DNA of 64,000 nt, taken from positions 62,001 through 126,000 of the forward strand of contig NZ_JACHOV010000010.1 in NCBI RefSeq assembly GCF_014200045.1. Reading direction: 5' to 3'. Positions within the stretch are counted from its first letter, which is position 1. Every line of letters begins with the position of its first letter. The notes below the pieces were generated by a model that did no database searches, had not been told where the DNA came from, and worked only from the letters and a program-made list of their open reading frames with translations. Positions 1 to 9,479 of this stretch are shown in pieces. The DNA comes from Rhizorhapis suberifaciens. Its GTDB lineage: Bacteria > Pseudomonadota > Alphaproteobacteria > Sphingomonadales > Sphingomonadaceae. Position numbers and translations under genes: made by a program.

Positions 1-59
1 TCTATCCGGCGTTCAAGGCCGCCAATACCGATCCGGTCCAGGTGCTCCGCTATGAGTGA
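1..59 (+). CDS. Lipoprotein-release ABC permease (LolC/LolE family), C-terminal end only
   Basis: Only the last 18 codons lie in the window, read in the frame that ends at the TGA at 57-59. The peptide ends in DPVQVLRYE, the usual C-terminus of LolC/LolE/MacB-type permeases, which help extract lipoproteins from the inner membrane. The stop overlaps the start of lolD (ATG at 52), so the two are very probably translationally coupled. The assignment rests on this tail and on the adjacent ATPase; LolC and LolE cannot be told apart here. Confidence 0.75.
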   Translation, partial: YPAFKAANTDPVQVLRYE

Positions 60-723
60 GATTTTGAAGGTTCAGGATCTTCGCCGCAGCTTCACACAGG
101 GCGAAGAGACGATCGAGGTGTTGCGGGGGGTTCATCTGTCGATCGTGCCGGGTGAGATCGTGGCCTTGCTCGGCCCTTCAGGGTCCGGCAAATCGACGCT
201 GCTGCAGGCGGTAGGTTTGTTGGAGGGCGGATTCCAAGGCTCGATCGAAATTCAGGGGGAAGAGGCCGCGCGCTTGCCGAATGACGGCCGAACGCGCCTT
301 CGTCGCGACGCGCTTGGGTTCGTCTATCAGTTTCACCATCTGCTGCCCGACTTCAATGCCGTAGAAAATGTCATTCTACCGCAGATGATCAGGGATGTGG
401 AACCGGCTGCGGCGCGCGCCCGGGCCGAAAGTCTGTTGGGCTCGCTTGGCCTTGTCCATCGCCTTCACCATCGGCCCAGCCAATTGTCCGGCGGTGAGCA
501 ACAACGCGTCGCCGTCGCCAGGGCATTGGCCAATCGCCCTGCTTTGATCTTGGCGGATGAGCCTACCGGCAATCTGGACGAGCATACAGCGGACGTCGTC
601 TTCGCCGAATTCCTGCGGTTGGTGCGAGAGGAAGGTTCAGCGGCTCTAGTGGCGACCCACAATGAGCGTTTGGCCCGAAAAATGGATCGTGTGTTGCGCT
701 TGCATGAAGGGGTGCTTGAATAA
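52..723 (+). CDS. lolD: Lipoprotein-releasing system ATP-binding protein LolD
   Basis: This 223-residue ABC ATPase would power release of outer-membrane lipoproteins from the inner membrane together with a LolC/E permease. Walker A is GPSGSGKST at residues 41-49, the signature LSGGEQ at 145-150, and Walker B with the catalytic glutamate is [12 protein letters not shown] at about 165-176. Length and the DFNAVENV segment after the Q-loop fit the LolD/MacB/FtsE group. The start overlaps the end of the upstream permease gene, which supports LolD over FtsE. Confidence 0.93.
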   Translation: MSEILKVQDLRRSFTQGEETIEVLRGVHLSIVPGEIVALLGPSGSGKSTLLQAVGLLEGGFQGSIEIQGEEAARLPNDGRTRLRRDALGFVYQFHHLLPDFNAVENVILPQMIRDVEPAAARARAESLLGSLGLVHRLHHRPSQLSGGEQQRVAVARALANRPALILADEPTGNLDEHTADVVFAEFLRLVREEGSAALVATHNERLARKMDRVLRLHEGVLE

Positions 724-747
724 CGCCGTTTTCTTGAGGAATAGCCG

Positions 748-1224
748 ATGGATGTGCATGCGTTTTCGGTAAATGCCGCAGATGGGGAAGTGGTGCCGCT
801 TTCGCGCTATGCCGGTAAGGTTCTGCTGATCGTCAATGTCGCCAGCAAATGCGGATTTACACCGCAATATGCTGGGCTGGAGGCATTGTACCGGAAATAT
901 AAAAGTCGCGATTTTGAGGTTCTGGCCTTTCCCTGTAATCAATTCGGGGGTCAGGAGCCCGGAAACGCTAAGGAAATTGTCAGTTTCTGCAAGCTTACAT
1001 ATGACGTGACTTTTCCGTTGCTGGCCAAAATCGAGGTAAATGGTGAAGGGGCCGATCCGCTCTTCGCCTATATGAAGCAGGTGAAGCCGGGGGTGTTTGG
1101 CTCCAAGACGGTCAAATGGAACTTCACCAAGTTCCTGGTCGATCGTCAGGGCAAGGTGACGGCACGCTTCGCACCAACTACGAAACCCGAGTGGTTAGAG
1201 GGTAAAATCGAAAAGCTGCTGTGA
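748..1224 (+). CDS. Glutathione peroxidase (cysteine type)
   Basis: A 158-residue protein of the thioredoxin-fold glutathione peroxidase family, which reduces hydroperoxides using glutathione or thioredoxin. The active-site segment NVASKCGFTPQY places the peroxidatic residue at Cys35, a cysteine rather than selenocysteine. The family motif FPCNQFGGQEPG follows at about 61-72, and WNFTKF near residue 124 supplies the conserved Trp/Asn. It has no signal peptide, so a cytoplasmic enzyme is expected. It follows lolD by 24 bases and may share its transcript. Confidence 0.93.
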   Translation: MDVHAFSVNAADGEVVPLSRYAGKVLLIVNVASKCGFTPQYAGLEALYRKYKSRDFEVLAFPCNQFGGQEPGNAKEIVSFCKLTYDVTFPLLAKIEVNGEGADPLFAYMKQVKPGVFGSKTVKWNFTKFLVDRQGKVTARFAPTTKPEWLEGKIEKLL

Positions 1225-1308
1225 AGGCCCGCATCCAAAATCTCCCCCTTCAAAAACATGACCCCGGCGTCTAGGAAGGCGAGCAAACTGCCTCGAAGAA
1301 GAGCGTGA

Positions 1309-2874
1309 ATGTCCAAACCCTTCTATATTACCACTGCCATCGCTTATCCCAACGGCGCTCCTCATATTGGTCATGCCTATGAAGCGATCGCTACCGATGC
1401 GGTTGCACGTTTCCAGCGCTTGATGGGGCGTAAGGTGCGATTCCAAACGGGGACCGACGAGCATGGGTTGAAAATGGCTCAGACCGCTCGGGGCAAGGAC
1501 ATGGAGCCCCGCGCCCTTGCCGATGAAATGTCGGCCTATTTCAAAGAAATGGATGACACCCTCAACATCAGTTACGATCGCTTCATTCGGACGAGCGAAC
1601 CCGCGCACCATCTTGCCAGCCAGGCGATCTGGAAAGCGATGGCGGACAATGGCGACCTTTACCTCGGCCGTTACGAGGGTTGGTACTCGGTCCGCGACGA
1701 AGCTTTTTACGATGAAAAGGAACTGGTCGACGGGGAGGGGGGCGCCCGTTTGTCGCCTCAGGGCACCCCAGTAGAATGGACCGTGGAAGAAAGCTGGTTC
1801 TTCAAACTTTCCAAATATCAGCAGCCATTGCTGGACCTGTATAACCGCCGGCCCGAATTCATTCAGCCCGACAGCCGGCGAAACGAAATCATGCGTTTTG
1901 TCGAAGGAGGACTGTCGGACCTCAGCATTTCCCGCACCAGCTTCGATTGGGGCGTGAAGGTGCCGGGCAGCGACGGCCACGTCATGTATGTGTGGGTCGA
2001 CGCCCTCACCAATTATCTGACCGGGCTTGGATATCCTCAAGACACTGATGATTGGCAGACCTTCTGGAGCGAAGGGGGGGACATTTTCCATATCATCGGC
2101 AAAGATATCGTTCGATTTCATGCCGTTTATTGGCCAGCCTTTTTGATGAGTGCGAAGCTGCCGCTGCCGAAGCAGGTATTCGGTCATGGCTTCCTGCTCA
2201 ACAGGGGCGAGAAAATGTCGAAGTCGGTCGGCAATGTGGCGGACCCGTTGGAACTGGCCGAGGATTTCGGCGTGGATCAGCTCCGCTATTTCCTGCTTAG
2301 CGAAGTGACGTTCGGTAATGATGGAAGCTATAGCCCGGAGGCCATTGTTCAAAAAGCCAATAGTGATTTGGCGAACAGCTTTGGCAATCTCGCTCAGCGC
2401 ACACTGAGCTTCATTGCCAAAAACCTGGATGGACGTTTGCCGCAAGGTGAGCGCCAGGCGGAAGATGAAGAGTTGATGGCGCTGGTCACGCGCATGGTGA
2501 GTGTGGATTTTCCCGCCGCAATGGAGGAAATGGCCATTTCACAGGCAATTGAATCGTGGATGCGCGCTGTCTTTGCCTGCAACGCCTATATCGATGCGCA
2601 AGCTCCTTGGGCATTGCGCAAGACCGATCCTGCGCGGATGGAGGCGGTACTTGCCACGCTTTATGAAGCGATCGGCAATTTGGCGATGGCAATACAGCCC
2701 ATTATCCCGGCAAGCGCGACGGCATTGCTGGACCAAATGGGCATTTCGCCAAGCCTGCGATGCTATGCGGCGGCACAGGACGCCGCCTGGTTCAAGGACC
2801 TGCTGAGCAGCGGTTTTACCCTTGCTCCGCCAAAGCCGCTTTTCCCTCGCCTTGAACTGCCGGCGCAATCCTGA
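1309..2874 (+). CDS. metG: Methionyl-tRNA synthetase
   Basis: A 521-residue class I aminoacyl-tRNA synthetase that charges tRNA-Met. The nucleotide-binding HIGH motif is intact at residues 19-22, and KMSKS is exact at 302-306. The connective-peptide region has no Cys-X-X-Cys zinc knuckles, and there is no C-terminal tRNA-binding/dimerisation domain, so this is the short zinc-free form common in alphaproteobacteria. It is followed at about 50 bases by a tatD-type gene, a frequent neighbour of metG. Confidence 0.97.
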   Translation: MSKPFYITTAIAYPNGAPHIGHAYEAIATDAVARFQRLMGRKVRFQTGTDEHGLKMAQTARGKDMEPRALADEMSAYFKEMDDTLNISYDRFIRTSEPAHHLASQAIWKAMADNGDLYLGRYEGWYSVRDEAFYDEKELVDGEGGARLSPQGTPVEWTVEESWFFKLSKYQQPLLDLYNRRPEFIQPDSRRNEIMRFVEGGLSDLSISRTSFDWGVKVPGSDGHVMYVWVDALTNYLTGLGYPQDTDDWQTFWSEGGDIFHIIGKDIVRFHAVYWPAFLMSAKLPLPKQVFGHGFLLNRGEKMSKSVGNVADPLELAEDFGVDQLRYFLLSEVTFGNDGSYSPEAIVQKANSDLANSFGNLAQRTLSFIAKNLDGRLPQGERQAEDEELMALVTRMVSVDFPAAMEEMAISQAIESWMRAVFACNAYIDAQAPWALRKTDPARMEAVLATLYEAIGNLAMAIQPIIPASATALLDQMGISPSLRCYAAAQDAAWFKDLLSSGFTLAPPKPLFPRLELPAQS

Positions 2875-2926
2875 TTAGCAAACGGGCGGACGTGACTATG
2901 GCGGAAGAGCATCCTATATCCGTCTG

Positions 2927-3718
2927 ATGCTGATCGATAGTCATTGCCATCTGAATTATAAGGGCTTGGTTGAAGACCAGGCTGCAGTGCTCAACCGCGC
3001 CAGAGAGGCTGGGGTGGGCACGATGCTGAATATATCTACCCGGGAAAATGAGTGGAACGCAGTGCTTGGCACGGCCGAGCGCAATGCCGATGTGTGGGCC
3101 ACTATAGGCATTCATCCGCATGAGGCGGATGCTCATCCGGAGATGGACACCGCCAAGCTCGTAGAACGGGCGCAACATCCCAAAGTTGTGGGCATCGGGG
3201 AAACCGGTCTCGATTATTATTACGACCATAGCGATCGCGAACAGCAAAAGCGCAGTTTCCGCGCTCATATCGCGGCGGCCCGGGAAACCGGCCTGCCGCT
3301 GATCGTCCACACGCGGGACGCGGAAGACGACACTATCGAGATACTGACGGACGAAATGGGAAAGGGCCCGTATAAGGGCGTGATACACTGCTTTACTGCC
3401 AGCGGCGGTTTCGCCGACAAGGCGATGGCGTTGGGTCTCTATATCAGCATTTCCGGCATCGTTACTTTCAAGAACGCCAAAGATTTGCAGGAAACCGCGG
3501 CCCGCCTGCCAAAAGACAGACTGCTTATAGAGACGGACTCACCATTTTTAGCGCCCGTCCCGCATCGAGGGCGGACTTGCGAACCGGCATATGTCGCTGA
3601 TACGGCGCGCTTCCTGGCTGCGCTTCGGGGCGAGGATGTGGCGGAGCTACAGAATTATACGAGCCGTAATTTTACCGTCTTGTTCGATAAGGTATCCGTT
3701 AACGAGGCGATGGCGTGA
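2927..3718 (+). CDS. TatD family metal-dependent deoxyribonuclease
   Basis: A 263-residue TIM-barrel hydrolase. Metal ligands are visible as the N-terminal His-X-His (residues 6 and 8, in DSHCHLN), the GIGETGLDYYYD segment with its glutamate near 94, and a late ETDSPFLAPVPHRG segment with the catalytic Asp. TatD/YcfH-type enzymes act on DNA 3' ends or aminoacyl conjugates; the exact substrate cannot be read from the sequence. It overlaps the next gene by four bases (ATGA type), so the downstream pair is coupled to it. Confidence 0.92.
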   Translation: MLIDSHCHLNYKGLVEDQAAVLNRAREAGVGTMLNISTRENEWNAVLGTAERNADVWATIGIHPHEADAHPEMDTAKLVERAQHPKVVGIGETGLDYYYDHSDREQQKRSFRAHIAAARETGLPLIVHTRDAEDDTIEILTDEMGKGPYKGVIHCFTASGGFADKAMALGLYISISGIVTFKNAKDLQETAARLPKDRLLIETDSPFLAPVPHRGRTCEPAYVADTARFLAALRGEDVAELQNYTSRNFTVLFDKVSVNEAMA

Positions 3719-4482
3719 AGCTTACCATATTAGGTTGCGGCACGTCCTCTGGCGTCCCTCGCATTGGCAATGAATGGGGCGCTTGCGATCCGAAAGATCC
3801 TCGGAATCGCAGGACGAGGGTTTCGATCCTGGTAGAAACCGCTGAAACTCGCATTTTGGTAGATACTTCTCCTGATTTGCGGGAGCAGTTGCTGGCAGCT
3901 GACATTGCCGATGTGGACGCAATTTTGTGGACGCACGACCATGCCGACCACTGCCATGGGATCGATGATGTCAGGCAAATCTTTCATTATCGCGGTTCAC
4001 CCGTACCCGCCTATGCGCGGCGACAAACATTGGAGCATCTCCGCCGCCGCTTCGAATATGTTTTCGAAGGAAGATCCGGCTATCCTCCGATCATTGCGGG
4101 TCATATATTGCCGAACGAATTAAGGATCGGCGACATCCTCATTCGAAGTGTGGATCAACCGCACGGTGATATTTATTCGACCGGATTTCGCTTCGAAAAT
4201 GGTATATCTTCAATATCTTATTCGACGGACTTTCATGAATTCACCAGCGATATGCATGCGCTTTTTTCCGGCACCGACATTTGGGTGGTGGATGCGCTGC
4301 GGGAGCGGCCGCATCCCACCCATACGCATTTGGCGCTGACCCTGGGCGCGATAGCCACCGTTCAGCCAAAGCAAGCAGTCTTGACGCATATGGACCAGAG
4401 CATGGATTATTCGCGGTTATGCGAGACGCTGCCGAAGGGGGTGGTCCCCGGCTTTGATGGCTTGACCGTGGAGCTCATGTGA
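3715..4482 (+). CDS. MBL-fold metallohydrolase (PhnP/lactamase_B_2-like)
   Basis: A 255-residue metallo-beta-lactamase-fold hydrolase. The zinc-binding signature HDHADHCHG begins at residue 74 (His74, His76, Asp78, His79). The N-terminus, ILGCGTSSGVPR, is typical of the PhnP-like phosphodiesterase branch. Start and stop both overlap neighbouring genes by four bases, so it is the middle gene of a coupled trio. The association with TatD and with phosphodiester chemistry suggests nucleotide or nucleic-acid processing, but the true substrate is unknown. Confidence 0.88.
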   Translation: MKLTILGCGTSSGVPRIGNEWGACDPKDPRNRRTRVSILVETAETRILVDTSPDLREQLLAADIADVDAILWTHDHADHCHGIDDVRQIFHYRGSPVPAYARRQTLEHLRRRFEYVFEGRSGYPPIIAGHILPNELRIGDILIRSVDQPHGDIYSTGFRFENGISSISYSTDFHEFTSDMHALFSGTDIWVVDALRERPHPTHTHLALTLGAIATVQPKQAVLTHMDQSMDYSRLCETLPKGVVPGFDGLTVELM

Positions 4483-5081
4483 CGGGAGCACAGTCTGCGG
4501 AACTGATTTGGCTGATCCTTGCCATCATATTGGTGGGCAGCGCCTTGATATCCAGGCGCTGGTCGCTGACGGGCGCGCTCAGCATGGCGCTGTGGTGGGT
4601 GGCGATATTCGTAATTGCACTCGCGCTATTCAGCTACCGAACGGAATTGGGATTCGTTGCGGATCGCGTCAAATCGGAAATATCTGGAGAGGCGCAGCAA
4701 CGCATCGTCGGATCGACATTGCGGATTAACAAATCGATCGACGGTCATTTTTGGGTCCAGGCAATGGTCAACGGTCATAAAATGCGATTTTTGGTCGACA
4801 GTGGCGCCAGCATCACGGCTGTTTCTGAAAGCGCGGCGACGGCTGTCGGGTTAAATGTCGACCAACACGGCTTTCCAATGATTTTGACCACCGCAAATGG
4901 AGCGATCGAGGCTCGTCGTTCAAATATCGCAACGCTTGAGATCGGACCTTTGAAGGCCAGCGATCTCGCAATCGTTGTGTCGCCGGCGTTTGGCGATGTG
5001 AACGTGCTGGGCATGAATTTTCTATCGCAACTAAGAAGTTGGCGGGTGGAAGGTGATGAGATGATTTTGGAGCCTGCCTGA
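4479..5081 (+). CDS. Membrane-anchored retropepsin-like aspartic protease (TIGR02281 type)
   Basis: A 200-residue protein with two hydrophobic N-terminal helices (about residues 8-25 and 33-52) followed by a soluble domain holding the aspartic-protease triad Asp107-Ser-Gly in FLVDSGAS. A single D-S/T-G motif in a domain this small means the active enzyme would be a homodimer, as in retropepsins. The catalytic domain is probably periplasmic. It overlaps the MBL-fold gene by four bases. The substrate is unknown. Confidence 0.85.
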   Translation: MTGAQSAELIWLILAIILVGSALISRRWSLTGALSMALWWVAIFVIALALFSYRTELGFVADRVKSEISGEAQQRIVGSTLRINKSIDGHFWVQAMVNGHKMRFLVDSGASITAVSESAATAVGLNVDQHGFPMILTTANGAIEARRSNIATLEIGPLKASDLAIVVSPAFGDVNVLGMNFLSQLRSWRVEGDEMILEPA

Positions 5082-5301
5082 ACGCCCCTCTCCGGCTAAT
5101 GGCAGTCGATTTAACATAATATATATTATCGAACTAACTAGTGTAAGCGCCATTCGGAGAAGCGCCGGGCAACTTCCCAAACTTGATGACTCCGCGCTCC
5201 GGGAGTCTCATTTCAAATGTGCGAGGAAGAATCCCTTGCCAAAAGCGCTGTACCAGGCGCGATTGATATTTATGATTCCCGCTGCCAGCAGAAAGTAGTT
5301 C

Positions 5302-6084
5302 ATGACGGAAAGCGACGCTCCAGACATCACCTTGCTCACTGATATCATGGCCCGATTGCGCCATCCACAGTTGGGCTGCGCTTGGGATTTGAAGCAGGAT
5401 TTCGCGACAATCGCTCCCTATACGATCGAAGAAGCCTATGAAGTCGCGGACGCCATCGCCAGGAACGACATGGAGGCCCTTTCAGACGAACTGGGCGACC
5501 TTCTGCTTCAGGTCGTTTTCCACAGCCGCATGGCTGAAGAATGCGGTTATTTTTCCCTTCAGACCGTTATCTTGGGTATTTGCGACAAGATGACGCGCCG
5601 CCATCCCCATATTTTCGGCGAGGAGGATGGCGAGTTTCCGGGCTGGGAAAATATCAAAGCGGCAGAGCGGCAGAATCTTGCGGACAAAAGCGCCATGGCT
5701 GGAGTGGCGGTCGCCCTGCCCGCGCTCCTTCGAGCAGAGAAATTGCAAAAGCGTGCTGCAAGAGTTGGCTTCGATTGGCCCGACACTCAGGGCGTCATGG
5801 AAAAGATAAATGAGGAAATTGAAGAAGTTGTTTCAGCCTCCTCTCAGGCTGAGAAAGAAGAGGAAGTGGGTGATTTGCTCTTCGCGGTAGTGAACCTCGC
5901 CCGCCATTTGAAGGTGGATGCCGAACAGGCCCTTCGTGCGGCTAATGTGAAGTTCGAGCAGCGTTTCCGCTTGATGGAAGAAATCGCGGGACCCGAATTT
6001 CCGGAACTTTCTTTGGCGGAGCAGGAGTCCTGTTGGCAGCGTGCCAAGGCAAAGGCTCAGTCGCGGGACAGGAACCGCGCATAA
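5302..6084 (+). CDS. mazG: Nucleoside triphosphate pyrophosphohydrolase MazG
   Basis: A 260-residue all-alpha NTP pyrophosphatase with two MazG repeats. The first carries the metal-binding EEAYEVADAI and DELGDLLLQVVFH segments, the second EIEEV and EEVGDLLFAVVNLARH. MazG hydrolyses NTPs/dNTPs to monophosphates and moderates stringent-response signalling. It is preceded by 220 bases in which I see no gene, and its 3' end overlaps the 3' end of hflX on the other strand by 28 bases. Confidence 0.96.
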   Translation: MTESDAPDITLLTDIMARLRHPQLGCAWDLKQDFATIAPYTIEEAYEVADAIARNDMEALSDELGDLLLQVVFHSRMAEECGYFSLQTVILGICDKMTRRHPHIFGEEDGEFPGWENIKAAERQNLADKSAMAGVAVALPALLRAEKLQKRAARVGFDWPDTQGVMEKINEEIEEVVSASSQAEKEEEVGDLLFAVVNLARHLKVDAEQALRAANVKFEQRFRLMEEIAGPEFPELSLAEQESCWQRAKAKAQSRDRNRA

Positions 6085-7352
6085 TCCGCATCGGATATGC
6101 GAACGCTGATATACACGGCATCGCCCTCATGTTTGGCGTCCAGCACTTCCCCATTGGCGTGAAGCCAGGCCAGCGCTGCGCCATCGCTTCCGGACAAGGT
6201 AAGTTCCCTCAGACGACTGCCCGTTGTCAGCTTGGCGCCTATCGAGCGCGTGAAGTCATCCACGCCGGTACCATCCAAAGCTGAAATCAGAACAACATCG
6301 TCTCTTCGGGCGGCGATCTCCCGTGCATATGTCGCTTCGTCAGCACCAAGGAGGTCGACCTTGTTCCAAACTTCAATAACAGGCGAAAAACCCTCCCCCG
6401 CTAGCCCGAGTTCATCAAGAACATTGAGCACATCGTCGCGTTGAGCGTCCGTATCCGGATGAGAAATGTCGCGCACGTGTACGATCAGGTCCGCCGACAC
6501 GACCTCTTCCAGCGTAGCGCGGAATGCCGCGATCAGTTGCGTAGGCAAATCTGACACAAAGCCCACGGTGTCGGACAGGATCGCCTTGTCCAAGCCCGGC
6601 AGCGAAATCTGGCGCATTGTGGGATCCAGAGTCGCGAAAAGCAGATCTTCCGCCATGACGTTAGCGCCGGTCAAGCGATTGAATAAGGTAGACTTTCCGG
6701 CATTTGTGTAGCCCACCAGCGCAATGATTGGCCAAGGCGCCCGTTTCCGTCGCTCCCGATGCAGCCCCCGTGTGCGGCTGACCTGATCAAGTTCCCGACG
6801 CAATTTTGCCATGCGGTCACGGATCATGCGCCGGTCGGCCTCGATCTGCGTCTCGCCCGGGCCGCCGAGGAAGCCAAAACCGCCCCGCTGCCTTTCCAGG
6901 TGAGTCCAACTCCGGACCAGGCGACCGGCCTGATAATCTAGATGAGCTAGTTCTACCTGTAGGCGTCCCTCCGCCGTGGCGGCCCTCTCACCAAAGATTT
7001 CCAGGATCAGGCCGGTGCGATCTATTACCTTAGCCTCGGTGGCCTTTTCGAGATTGCTTTGCTGCACTGGTGTCAAACTATTGTCGACGATGACGAGTTC
7101 GGCTTCGTTTTCTTCGACAAGGTTATGGATTTGCTCCACTTGTCCGCTGCCGAAGAGCGTGGAAGGCCGGGGGTTGCGAAGGCGAAAGGCTTGGCTGGCC
7201 TGCACGTCGATGCCGATGGCCGCAGCCAGCCCCGCAGCCTCCTCTATGCGAGCGTCGACATCACGCCCGCCACGCATCTGATCACCATGGACAATGATGG
7301 CGCGGGTGCCGCGGGTTACCCCGTCATCCGCCTCACGATCGAAAACGCTCAA
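6057..7352 (-). CDS. hflX: GTPase HflX (ribosome rescue/splitting factor)
   Basis: A 431-residue translational GTPase of the Obg-HflX family. The N-terminal HflX domain is followed by a [15 protein letters not shown]-type linker at about 157-171. G1 is GYTNAGKST at 214-222, G3 is DTVGF at 261-265, and an NKVD G4 motif lies further on. HflX splits stalled 70S ribosomes, especially in stress. Its start overlaps the stop of hfq by four bases; the hfq-hflX pairing is widespread in proteobacteria and supports both calls. Confidence 0.96.
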   Translation of the reverse strand: MSVFDREADDGVTRGTRAIIVHGDQMRGGRDVDARIEEAAGLAAAIGIDVQASQAFRLRNPRPSTLFGSGQVEQIHNLVEENEAELVIVDNSLTPVQQSNLEKATEAKVIDRTGLILEIFGERAATAEGRLQVELAHLDYQAGRLVRSWTHLERQRGGFGFLGGPGETQIEADRRMIRDRMAKLRRELDQVSRTRGLHRERRKRAPWPIIALVGYTNAGKSTLFNRLTGANVMAEDLLFATLDPTMRQISLPGLDKAILSDTVGFVSDLPTQLIAAFRATLEEVVSADLIVHVRDISHPDTDAQRDDVLNVLDELGLAGEGFSPVIEVWNKVDLLGADEATYAREIAARRDDVVLISALDGTGVDDFTRSIGAKLTTGSRLRELTLSGSDGAALAWLHANGEVLDAKHEGDAVYISVRISDADYARFLSRD

Positions 7353-7846
7353 TCGTCGTCCACATCCCCGTCTTCACCCTCGACCGTAAGATCGAGTGGA
7401 TGGGCGGGCTGCACGGTGGAAATGGCATGCTTGTAGACAAGTTGAGCCATGCCGTCGCGTTCCAGCAGCATGCAGAACAGGTCATAGGCGGCGATTTCGC
7501 CCTGAAGCATGACGCCATTCACCAGGAACATGGTTACCGAGTGGCCCGACTTTCTCACCGCATTCAGAAAAATCTCCTGAAGCAGACGAGGTTTGCGATG
7601 ATTATCCTCAAACGTCTTGCGAATTTCGCCCAAGTCCATGGGCTGTGCCGGCATGACCGTGGAAATCGCATGCTTGTATACAAGCTGGGACTGGCCATCG
7701 CGCCGCAGGAGGACCGAGAAATTATCGAACCAGGTAATGATGCCCTGAAGCTTAACACCTTTGACCAGGAACATCGTGACGGGGGTTTTGGACTTACGAA
7801 GGGAATTCAGGAAGATGTCCTGAAGATTATTTACTTTCTCGGCCAT
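7349..7846 (-). CDS. hfq: Tandem (two Sm-domain) RNA chaperone Hfq
   Basis: This 165-residue protein is about twice the length of a normal Hfq core because it contains two Sm/Hfq domains, at about residues 7-67 and 88-148. Each has its own Sm1 strand region ([10 protein letters not shown] and [10 protein letters not shown]) and its own YKHAISTV Sm2 motif. Proximal-face residues equivalent to E. coli Gln8 are kept in both halves (Gln9 and Gln90). A 20-residue basic linker joins them and the C-terminus is acidic (GEDGDVDDD). If it assembles like ordinary Hfq, three copies would form a pseudo-hexamer with two alternating kinds of RNA site. It lies in a four-base overlap upstream of hflX. Confidence 0.95.
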   Translation of the reverse strand: MAEKVNNLQDIFLNSLRKSKTPVTMFLVKGVKLQGIITWFDNFSVLLRRDGQSQLVYKHAISTVMPAQPMDLGEIRKTFEDNHRKPRLLQEIFLNAVRKSGHSVTMFLVNGVMLQGEIAAYDLFCMLLERDGMAQLVYKHAISTVQPAHPLDLTVEGEDGDVDDD

Positions 7847-8099
7847 ATATATAGCTCCGTTATTGGCGAGTCATGGCTCGCGTCGCGCCGTTGCATGGCG
7901 TCTGCCGTCCCCGCGCATCGGGAGATCTGTCCATAGGCATAACTCGATTCGCGGCGCAGGTCTATTGTGCAGGTGCGATAATTATGGATTGAAATGGTTC
8001 CACTACTCATTTCAGGTTCGAATCAGTCAAGCAAAACCCTAGGATGCTGGGCATCAGGCGACAAAATCAAAAAGTCACTCCACCTTCGCGATAGCACAA

Positions 8100-9479
8100 T
8101 TATTCATCTTCGCCTTTGTTGTCACTGATACCCAGCAGCTTCAATTTCCGGTGGAGAGCCGATCGCTCCATGCCTATAAAAGTGGCGGTGCGGGAAATAT
8201 TTCCTGAAAAGCGCTTTATCTGGATTTTCAAATATTCGCGTTCGAAACTTTCACGCGCCTCACGCAGTGGGGCACCCATGATCGCGGTTTGGCTGACGCC
8301 ATCATGAGAGCCACGGCCAGTGATCTCCGGCGGCAACAGGTCTAGATCGATGCGGCCGATGCGGTCGCCGGGCGCCAGGATCATCGTTCGTTCAATAACG
8401 TTCCGAAGTTGCCGCACATTTCCTGGCCACTCATATGCCTGGAGGGCGGCCATGGCGTCAGTGGCTATGTCTGGTCCACGCACGCGGCGTTCCGCAGCAT
8501 AGCGGGCGAGATAATGTTCGACCAATGCAGGAATATCGTCCCGCCGCTCGCTGAGCGGTGGAATACCGACGGGAACGACATTGAGGCGATAGAAGAGATC
8601 TTCCCGAAAGCGCTTTTGCTCTATTTCGACGGCAAGCTGCCGGGCTGTAGACGATATGACGCGCACATCGACCTTCACGAGACGCTGACCGCCCACGCGC
8701 GTAAAACTTTGATCCGTCAGCACGCGCAGGATCTTGCCCTGCGCAGTGATCGGCATATCGGCGATCTCATCGAGATAGAGAGTGCCCCCGTGGGATTGTT
8801 CGAGAAGCCCCGGCCGCACCAAGCCGTTACTGTCCTCAATGCCGAACAGTTCCTCTTCCACCCTGTCCGGCGTCATTCGCGCGGCGGCGACGATGATGAA
8901 CGGGGCTTCGGCTCTGCCGCTCCAGGCGTGCAGCATCCGGGCGGCCACCTCCTTGCCCACACCGGCCGGACCGGAAATGAGTACGCGGCTGCCCGTACCA
9001 GCCACGCGCTTCAATGTGGCGCGCACTGAATTGATGGCGCTGCTGTTGCCGGTCAGCTCATCGCCCTGCCCCACCCTGGCTCGCAGCGCTTCATTCTCGC
9101 GGCGCAGCCGGTCGGTTTCCGTGGCGCGGGATACCAGGTGAAGCAGCTTGTCGGCTTCAAATGGCTTTTCAATGAAATCGACCGCGCCCTTGCGGATCGC
9201 CGCTACCGCTGTGTCTATGTTGCCGTGGCCGGATATGACCAGCACCGGGAGCGAAGGATCGCGGTTCTTGATTTGATCGAGCAGGTCAAGACCGTCGAGC
9301 CTGGATCCTTGCAGCCAGACGTCCAATAATACGAGTGAAGGGCGGCGTTCATCGATCGCGTTGAGAGCAGCGTCACTATCGGCTGCGGTTCGCGCCTGAT
9401 ACCCCTCATCCTCGAGCACTCCGGAAACGAGCTCGCGAATGTCTTCTTCGTCATCGACAATCAGGATATCAAGCGCCAT
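8100..9479 (-). CDS. ntrX: Response regulator NtrX (NtrC family, GAFTGA loop absent)
   Basis: A 459-residue regulator with receiver domain (DD at 9-10, phosphoacceptor Asp53), AAA+ domain (Walker A GPAGVGKE at 170-177, Walker B LYLDEI) and a C-terminal Fis-type helix-turn-helix. The sigma-54-contacting GAFTGA loop is missing: after ELFGIED the sequence runs directly to a LVRPGLLEQ segment. Loss of this loop is known for NtrX of several alphaproteobacteria and implies it does not remodel sigma-54 holoenzyme. Its start overlaps ntrY by 11 bases, so the pair is coupled. Confidence 0.93.
   Translation of the reverse strand: MALDILIVDDEEDIRELVSGVLEDEGYQARTAADSDAALNAIDERRPSLVLLDVWLQGSRLDGLDLLDQIKNRDPSLPVLVISGHGNIDTAVAAIRKGAVDFIEKPFEADKLLHLVSRATETDRLRRENEALRARVGQGDELTGNSSAINSVRATLKRVAGTGSRVLISGPAGVGKEVAARMLHAWSGRAEAPFIIVAAARMTPDRVEEELFGIEDSNGLVRPGLLEQSHGGTLYLDEIADMPITAQGKILRVLTDQSFTRVGGQRLVKVDVRVISSTARQLAVEIEQKRFREDLFYRLNVVPVGIPPLSERRDDIPALVEHYLARYAAERRVRGPDIATDAMAALQAYEWPGNVRQLRNVIERTMILAPGDRIGRIDLDLLPPEITGRGSHDGVSQTAIMGAPLREARESFEREYLKIQIKRFSGNISRTATFIGMERSALHRKLKLLGISDNKGEDE

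Noticed and set aside
1195-2445. A 416-codon open frame on the minus strand inside metG
   Set aside because: metG on the plus strand has complete family motifs; the frame is a by-product of GC-rich codon bias.
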